From assembly GCA_027922465.2 (NCBI GenBank), contig BQMF02000488.1, positions 1-64,000 of the forward strand: a stretch of 64,000 bases of DNA. Direction: 5' to 3'. Both the position numbers and the translations under genes were made by a program. The first letter of the stretch is position 1. Every line of letters starts with the position of its first letter. The DNA is from Turritopsis dohrnii (Eukaryota > Cnidaria > Hydrozoa > Anthoathecata > Oceaniidae). The notes under the pieces are model-generated. The model saw only the letters and a program-made list of their open reading frames with translations. It had not been told where the DNA came from and did not search any database. Of the stretch, positions 57,600-64,000 are shown in pieces.

Positions 57600-60260
57600 A
57601 AATCATGGGGGAATCATTGCATTGCATCCCCAATTGAACGCGACGTTTTCGGGGAAATATCTTGAGAACCAATAGGGATAACGGACATTTTTTGGGGTTC
57701 GCGATACAGGTGAAGGGGTGACGCAAAATTTGGGCCTAAATTTTATTTGGTACTGCGGCTATGCACGGTAGTTTCGCGCACTGCAATGTCATTCCATAAA
57801 AGTTGATGTTTGTCAGAAAAAATTCGAAAAATGTCGAATTTTCATGATTTTTAAAGATTCATAACTTTTTCATATTGTAATCATTTTTCATGAAATAAAA
57901 ACGATATCAAACCTGAGGCTTTCGTCTTTCATTTGATATATATAACATTCCTTAGGTTGTTTGATTTATTTTATATAATTCCATTTGAAAAAGTTCACTT
58001 TTTCAAATTTTCGGGAAAATGGCGACCTACCCTTGTTCACTTAACCGAAGATTGCAGAACGAATATTTGTGCTCTTCGTCTGAAATTTTTTGCACGTGAT
58101 AGCTGAAACCCAGGCCTATCGGGTAATATATAAACCCGTGTTGGTTGTCATACTGGAAAGCCACGAATTTCACGATTAAAGTCTTCAAATTAACCTGTAC
58201 ATCAGCTGCCGAAACTATAAAGCAGGGTTTAGCACCTGGGTGTTAATTTAGGCCTTCTTCTAGCGAAATATCATAATTACAGCAGCACATGATGATAATT
58301 TCTTCTGTAATGGCTTTTCAAAGTGATGGTACTTTGAAGCGTTTTTTAAAAATATTGTTTTGTTTTGATGATCAATTTTAATCGACATTCGAAAACTCGC
58401 TAGTTCGGTCAGTAAGTTTCGAGTTCCGCGCTGGCATTTGTAAAATATTTGAGTTAATGAGACAAACGGAATGTAAATAAATGCATGGAAGAATCACGAA
58501 GCAAACCTTTCGCTCAGAAGTTTAAAAGGAAAAAGCTAAGTAATTTCATTTTTTAAAAACAACATTCGGCAATCTTTTGTAAAAATAATATTGTGTGCAT
58601 TAAATTTTTTTGTTCCGAGCGTTATATTTCTTTGAGTAAATTTTTCGAATACCAGATAATGGGTATTTGTTTATTTTTTATTATCTCTCATTTTTCATTT
58701 TCCCTTCTTCTTCAGTGTTGAGTGGGGGTAAAGAATAACATTTGCAGGTCATATTAGTAAAAGAATCTTGAACTTGAGGGAAGCATTTCCTTTTGTTTTG
58801 AGGGAACAGCAGCCAGAAGATTACATTTAGGGTAATAATCCTTCTTCTCTTCTGAAATAATTTCTTCAAATTATGCCATTTCATGTTAGTTCTCTCCCAC
58901 CTGCTCTCAGTAAATTTTGATTTGCTAAATGTGCCTAGAATAAAGGCACAAATTAGTTAATTTCAGGAAGAGAAATCATGACAGCACAAACATATTATAT
59001 AATTATAGTGTATATATATTTAACGTTACATGTTTGGGCAGGGGAAAAAAGAAAACAAAAGTGTAATCTAAGTGACCAATACTTTGTGTCAGCAAACATA
59101 CCGCTGGAATCTGAAATATTTTCATGGTCCTCTACCAAAAATGAAATGATGTCAAAAAATTATTTGCTACCAGATCCATAGGCATGTAACTTTATTTCTT
59201 TTCTAGACTCTCGACGTTGAAAATAGACCATGCCTTCATCGCTATAACAACTGGAAAGAAAACTGTGCACAGCCGTAAACTGTTGTAAATCTACTTGAAG
59301 TGAATACATATTCTGACACTTAAACTACCCTGTTATTGTTTTGTCTCCTGCTGTTTAGATGATGTGAAAATTTCAATCAGTCTGATGTCACAACAATTCA
59401 ATGTGTGGAGTTGTTTTTTCTGTCATGCACCTCGCATGAATGAGTGGCTAATGATTGATACTTAGCCCCTTATTTTTATAACTGTTAATAAAAATTAGTA
59501 AGAAATTGTTTAACCATTTGTTCTTAATCACGAAATACCCAATTTATCCTTCGAGAAAATTTAGCTAATGCCAAATTATTACATTTACGATTTTTGACCC
59601 CTGGAATTGCTGAGCGTACACAAGGAATGAATCAACCACTAAATATCCATTTGAAGTATTTCAGAAGTATTTTAGACTTAATATCACTTACCAATATGAA
59701 CCATTTTGACAAGAACCAAAGCCTATCTGTAAAAGAAATTTCCGATTTTTCTCGAAAAAAACTTGCATTTTCCAACTCGAAAAAAAATCGGAGAAATTGT
59801 GTTTTTCGTTACAAATTTTGATGTTTCTAGTTGTAGTGGGTCTGTAGGTTACTATTAACATTGATTTAACACACTGAGCATGATTGAATGAGACAAATTT
59901 TTGACAAACGTGAGGCCGCCCAAGAAATTTTGCTCTCATTTTTTTTGTTTCTTCCGAATTTACGCAATATCGGAATACCCAGGATAACCCATTCAATGAT
60001 CCAGATGTAGCCCCAACTTTTCCCCTTCACATCCTTTTTACAGAATTCAAAAATCTTTATTATTATTTGAGATATTAAGGATAGAAGTAGCGTGATTGAC
60101 GAAAAATTAATGCGGAGCGCATATGGAATGACCGAAACAGCCGTGTATGACGTCATTAAAATCTTTGATCGACGATATCTCTGCAACGGTTGATCGTAGC
60201 GAAACAATCCTATATATTTTTTTTGGTCAGTTTTTCGAGCTCTACAACATGGGTACATTT
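57600..60260 (+). mobile_element. Helitron-like copy split by a 2.4-kb insertion
   Basis: 57625-57763 (TTGCATCCCCAATTGAACGC, AATAGGGATAACGGACAT, GGGTGACGCAAAATTTGGGC) and 60146-60260 (TATGACGTCATTAAAATC, GTTTTTCGAGCTCTACAACA) are consecutive parts of the family seen at 53.2-56.1 kb and 25.4 kb. They are separated by the element 57764-60145. No hairpin/CTAG end is visible after 60260. Confidence 0.65.
57764..60145. mobile_element. 2,382-bp TIR element with TATG target duplication
   Basis: The left end CACGGTAGTTTCG...GTCATTCCATA and the right end, reversed, CACGGCTGTTTCGGTCATTCCATA match except for an 11-base gap and two changes. TATG precedes the left end (57760-57763) and follows the right end (60146-60149). 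Removing the element restores the host repeat around CTATGACGTCAT. No protein domain was recognised; ORFs at 58681-58884, 58978-59181 and 59594-59821 are short. A 4-bp duplication occurs in Sola-type elements among others, but assignment is open. Confidence 0.65.
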
Positions 60261-61023
60261 TCTATTTCCAATTCTATAATTAAAATTTTCATCACGGGGT
60301 ACACACACATGGGAGCGCAGGATTCGACACATTGTTTTCGCAACCCGTAAAAAACTTTTATGCGGGATACTATAATATTATAATAATATCGCACGTTTCT
60401 TTTTTTCCTGCGCGCGTAATAGCTGCCCAGCTGGGAGATGAAACTTGAGATGGCGTTTTCTGAACCGCCCAGATCTACCGAAAACTCAGAAAACAAAAAC
60501 ATCACTTTCACTTTATTGTATGAACATTACGTATACAGGGTGTTGTTTTGGATAATTCATACAGTGAGTGGTGTCAAATTTAGATTCTCACGAGTGGAAA
60601 GTTCAAGCTGAAACAAGTCTAATATTCTAAAAAAAATTAAAAATTAATTTCAGGTTGAAATTCATAATATTTATTTTGTTTTGTTTCAGCTTTAGTTACT
60701 TGATTTATATACTTGATATTATTTCTGTGAATCTTCATGCATCCAACTCGTTCACTTATAATACAGTCCTGTCAATATAAGGCGCGCGATCGCGCTCGCG
60801 CTCCTCCACACGCACCTCGAAAATGTAAGGCGCGTCTTTAATCGCGCACCTCAAATAGATTAAATTTGTATCGTATTTACTTTCCCTCAAAAGTTATTCT
60901 ACTAGTAGTTCTTCTTTTTCCATTCATTCGCGTAAGCAAATATTACGTGACTTTTTCTTTCTTTTAATCTTGTTCTTGTATGTTTGTATAAATAAAGTTC
61001 TATACCTTCTATCAATCACGTCT

Positions 61024-61197
61024 GATCACGTAACATATTATAGTAAATAGATTCATTTATTTCTTTCAACAATCACTTTCTGTTTCTTTTTTAAGTTCTT
61101 CGTCTCCTCCTATCGATCACGTAACATATTCAGTAAATAGAACTATTTCTTTTAAATCGCTTTGTGTTTGTTTTTTCTTTGGATCACGTAACATATT
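61024..61197 (+). repeat. Three subterminal repeats of the hAT element
   Basis: GATCACGTAACATATT occurs at 61024-61039, 61115-61130 and 61182-61197, each followed closely by AGTAAA. Spaced direct repeats near a hAT end commonly serve as transposase-binding sites. Confidence 0.6.
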
Positions 61198-61459
61198 ACA
61201 GTAAAAAAAACTTATATTTTTCCTTTTTCTTTATCGTTTATAAATCACGTTGTGTTTGTGTTTCTTCACATTAAACATTTCGCAATAAAATTTTGTGACG
61301 TAAACCAATTAAGTAAAAAGTCTTTATTCTTCTTTTTCTTTTACTCTGTACCTGCAACTTTCTGTCGCCTCTATGGCTTGAGACACCTAGCTCGACGCTC
61401 TATTTAAAACCCAGAAAAAATTGTGTTCATTAATTTAGTCAAGCCAAACAGCGAATATC

Positions 61460-64000
61460 ATGGCGACGTCAAACAGTAAAGGCAATAAAGTAGCTCTCTC
61501 TGGGGGTATGAAGACATATTTGGTTTTACAACTGAATCTGTTAATGATAAAGTGTTAGTAAACTCGGTTTACTGTAAAGTTTGTGCTCGAAATAAAGCAG
61601 CAATATCTAGCCATCCGACATGCAAAGGAGAGGCCCTAAAGGCTATGATGGCATACGTGGATGGAACCAATTTCGTGACAAAACATACGATCACTCGCCA
61701 CTTGACCGGTAAAGCACATGTAATTGCAATGGAAGCTGAGAGAGAAAAACCGGCAGACGATTGTATAATTCTTCCGGGGTCCAGCAGCGGTTTTTCTCAG
61801 ACTAAAGTATTGTCTTCCATGGAAAAGTCGTCACGCGATCTCTACAAACGAATGTTCCGGACAGCATACGAGCTCGCGATGGAACCAACGATGCCGTTCA
61901 AACATTTTGCAACACTCATTAAATGTCAACGAATCAACGGTGTTCGTTTGGTTCAGGGCAAGGATGATCACAGAGCAGCCGCTGAGTTTGTCCAATATTT
62001 GGCCGCAGAGGTTCGGAAATAGATCACCAAATACCTAAATCAATCAAATTTCTACTCCATTTTATCAGATGGTTCGCAAGCACGCAAGGTCAAAAGCGAG
62101 AAAGAATTGATTTTAACACGTGTCATCAAAGGTGGAATCTCGACGTACATGGTGACATCTCTTTTGGAAATGTCGAGGTAAAATGTTTTCACTAAAAACC
62201 ACGTTCCTTTGAAAGTTAAATTAATTTAATTTGAGAAACTTTTATTGGGAGAAACTATTTGTGTTGTGAGACTTCGTGTTTTTTGTTCTTTTCACGAACT
62301 TTATTTCGTAAAATATTTTAGATCCTCTATCTGCGAAGGTTTCTTATTTTCAAAGATATAGCAGCGAAAGCGAAAATAAAAGATACAGTCAATTGTTTTG
62401 CTCGTTTATGCTCCTGCACTTCACCTACTAAACGTTGTACAACGTAAAACTTGTAAGATGGTGCTATCAAACTTAATGAAAGAACTTTTTTATCTGGTTT
62501 CTATTTTTAGATTTGGTGGAACTGACGCAAATTCGATCAAAAATGGTATTGACCATACGTACCTCAACATTTACAAAGTTTCAAATGCCGACTACGTTGA
62601 TAAAGTCGTGAGTGCTACTGCTGATGGTGCGAACGTAAACTTTGGGATCCACAATGGTGTGCTTACCCAAATGAAGAATGACCGTGATTGGATGCTTCGC
62701 ATTCACTGCGTCAACCACCGAATTGAATTGGGTGTAAAAGAAGCCTTTCAGTCTAATCCGATTTTTGACGAGATCGAGGAATTTTATATTGGACTCTTCT
62801 CGTACCTCAAAAACTCTGGCGCCGTCAAAGCTGAAGTTAAACAAGCGTGCGAATCTCTCGACATCACGTACTACACTCTCCCGAAAATCCACGGAACACG
62901 CTTCGTTTCACACCGATATCGTGGGTATCAGCGATTAATTCATCTTTGGCCAGCGTTTATAACTGCTTTCGATAATTCAAAAGTCACCGCCACGTCAACT
63001 AAAAGAGCGAAGATCGAAGGTTACCTTCGCAAATTTCGAAGCATCCGTATGTTTTTTAAGTTTGCTACGGCCCAAGATCTTTTGGAAAAGATTAAACCAT
63101 CTTCGAAGGTATTTGAAGGAGAGGGATTGATGGTGCACGAAGTATCAGCGAGCATCGATGTCACTGTAGAAAATCTTACAGAAATGATCAGTGAATGGGA
63201 AGCAGACACCGTCCCAATCGATAGCAACTTGCGTTTTTTCGATATTGAAGTTGACGACGAAGAAGAAAGCATAGTTAAAATCAGCCACGAATATCCTCGA
63301 GCTGGCCACGAATTAAAGAAATGTTCGAATAGGGAGTACCATCTTGTTGAGATTGATAGCATGGTTGGTGTACCTGGTAGCCATTCGCTCGCACTTAAAG
63401 CGGGAATACAAGTTGCCAAAGATGTGAAAGCTCTATTGTCCGAAAGATTTGAAGATTTTGAAGGTGAAGTGTTCCATGCAATGAGATTCGTTGACCGAAA
63501 GTCGTGGGAGGATGAACGGGATTATGGGGTTGAAGAAATCAAATTGTTAAGTGAACATTTCTCAGTGCCATTAGACCGCAAAGGTTACAACTTGCAAAAG
63601 GCGATTAAAGAATGGAAAAACGTTAGAGTCTTCGTCCGAAAAATGTATGCTAAGCTTGAAACAGCTAAATTATGGCAAAAAATGCTTCAAAACTGGCGTA
63701 AAGAATACCCCAACATCCTGATGCTTGCTGAACTGGTATTGGTTATTTCGGGATCCAATTCTTCCGTAGAGAGGGCATTTTCAACTCTCACATTGATTCT
63801 CTCTGATCGCAGATTAGGGTTGAATCATGATAATATTGAAAATGTCATGCTCTTGAAAGGCAATGATAAGAATTGGACGGAAACGGAGAGGGCTGAAATT
63901 ATCGAAAATGCCACTGCGTCTTATCTATGTAAACGTCGTAAAAGAAAGATAGCACCTGAACCAACCGAAATTAACGTGGAAGACGAAGCCGTCGTTGACG
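61460..64000 (+). pseudogene. hAT-family transposase (ZNF862-like), damaged
   Basis: Exon 1 61460-62177, intron to 62510 (AG/GTAAAA ... TTTTTAG/A, phases agree), exon 2 from 62511 open to the window end. Motifs in order: zinc-binding YCKVCAR with HLTGKAH (BED-like); SDGSQ (first acid); ATADGANVNFG (second acid) followed by CVNHRIELG (CxxH); and the C-terminal dimerisation block SSVERAFSTL...LSDRRLGLNHDNIENVMLL. Two defects: a one-base shift in the CTCTCTCTGGGGG run near 61497-61509 separates the ATG from the main frame, and TAG stops exon 1 at 62020-62022. Only two lesions in about 2.2 kb of coding suggest recent activity. Confidence 0.8.

Larger units (their letters stand above)
60764..64000 (+). 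mobile_element. hAT transposon, left end to window edge
   Basis: The left end is taken as CAGTCCTGTCAATATAAGG at 60764, next to an 8-base flank (ttataata), followed by a GC-rich CGCG block (60781-60860) that stands out in AT-rich DNA. Subterminal repeats GATCACGTAACATATT lie at 61024, 61115 and 61182, and the transposase gene begins at 61460. The right end is outside the window, so the TIR and duplication cannot be tested. Confidence 0.6.

Overview
This is a window of AT-rich, intron-bearing animal nuclear DNA. The gene set (a Frizzled 5/8-class Wnt receptor, a KIF20B-type mitotic kinesin, a TOPAZ1 homologue and a chromodomain plus C2H2 zinc-finger protein), the small GT-AG introns and the mixture of BEL/Pao, CR1/L2-like, pogo, hAT and Helitron-type repeats suggest an early-branching metazoan. 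A cnidarian, perhaps a hydrozoan, is my best guess, but this is inference and nothing in the window names a species.

Layout. 1-6.8 kb: intergenic, filled with non-autonomous DNA transposons and one decayed pogo/Tigger element. 6.8-17.4 kb, minus strand: a TOPAZ1-like gene of at least 21 exons (CCCH finger, then a long helical-repeat region), with two tRNA-derived SINEs in its introns. 17.4-27.6 kb: gene desert with an unidentified broken ORF, a decayed BEL/Pao retrotransposon carrying a nested insertion and bracketed by long C and G homopolymers, a Helitron fragment, a TA-target MITE and a LINE relic. 27.7-39.2 kb, plus strand: a 26-exon KIF20B-type kinesin in which all exon phases agree and which has two mutually exclusive 3' ends. 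39.2-44.3 kb: intergenic with a second MITE copy. 44.35-46.59 kb, plus strand: an intronless Frizzled. 48.4-53.0 kb, minus strand: a chromodomain/15-zinc-finger gene. 53.2-56.1 kb: a head-to-tail array of Helitron-like elements, one split by a hAT-type MITE. 57.6-60.3 kb: another Helitron-like copy split by a 2.4-kb TIR element. 60.76 kb to the window end: a large hAT element with a damaged transposase gene.

The four cellular genes are unrelated in function (germline/meiosis, cytokinesis, Wnt signalling, chromatin/transcription) and each has its own transcription unit. There is no sign of operons. The strongest points for follow-up are the Helitron-like tandem array, the alternative kinesin C-termini (one carrying a domain that looks transposon-derived), the chromodomain-zinc-finger combination, and a pre-vertebrate TOPAZ1. 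Exon joins were worked out by hand from splice sites and phase. No alignment or database search was run; family names rest on recognised motifs.
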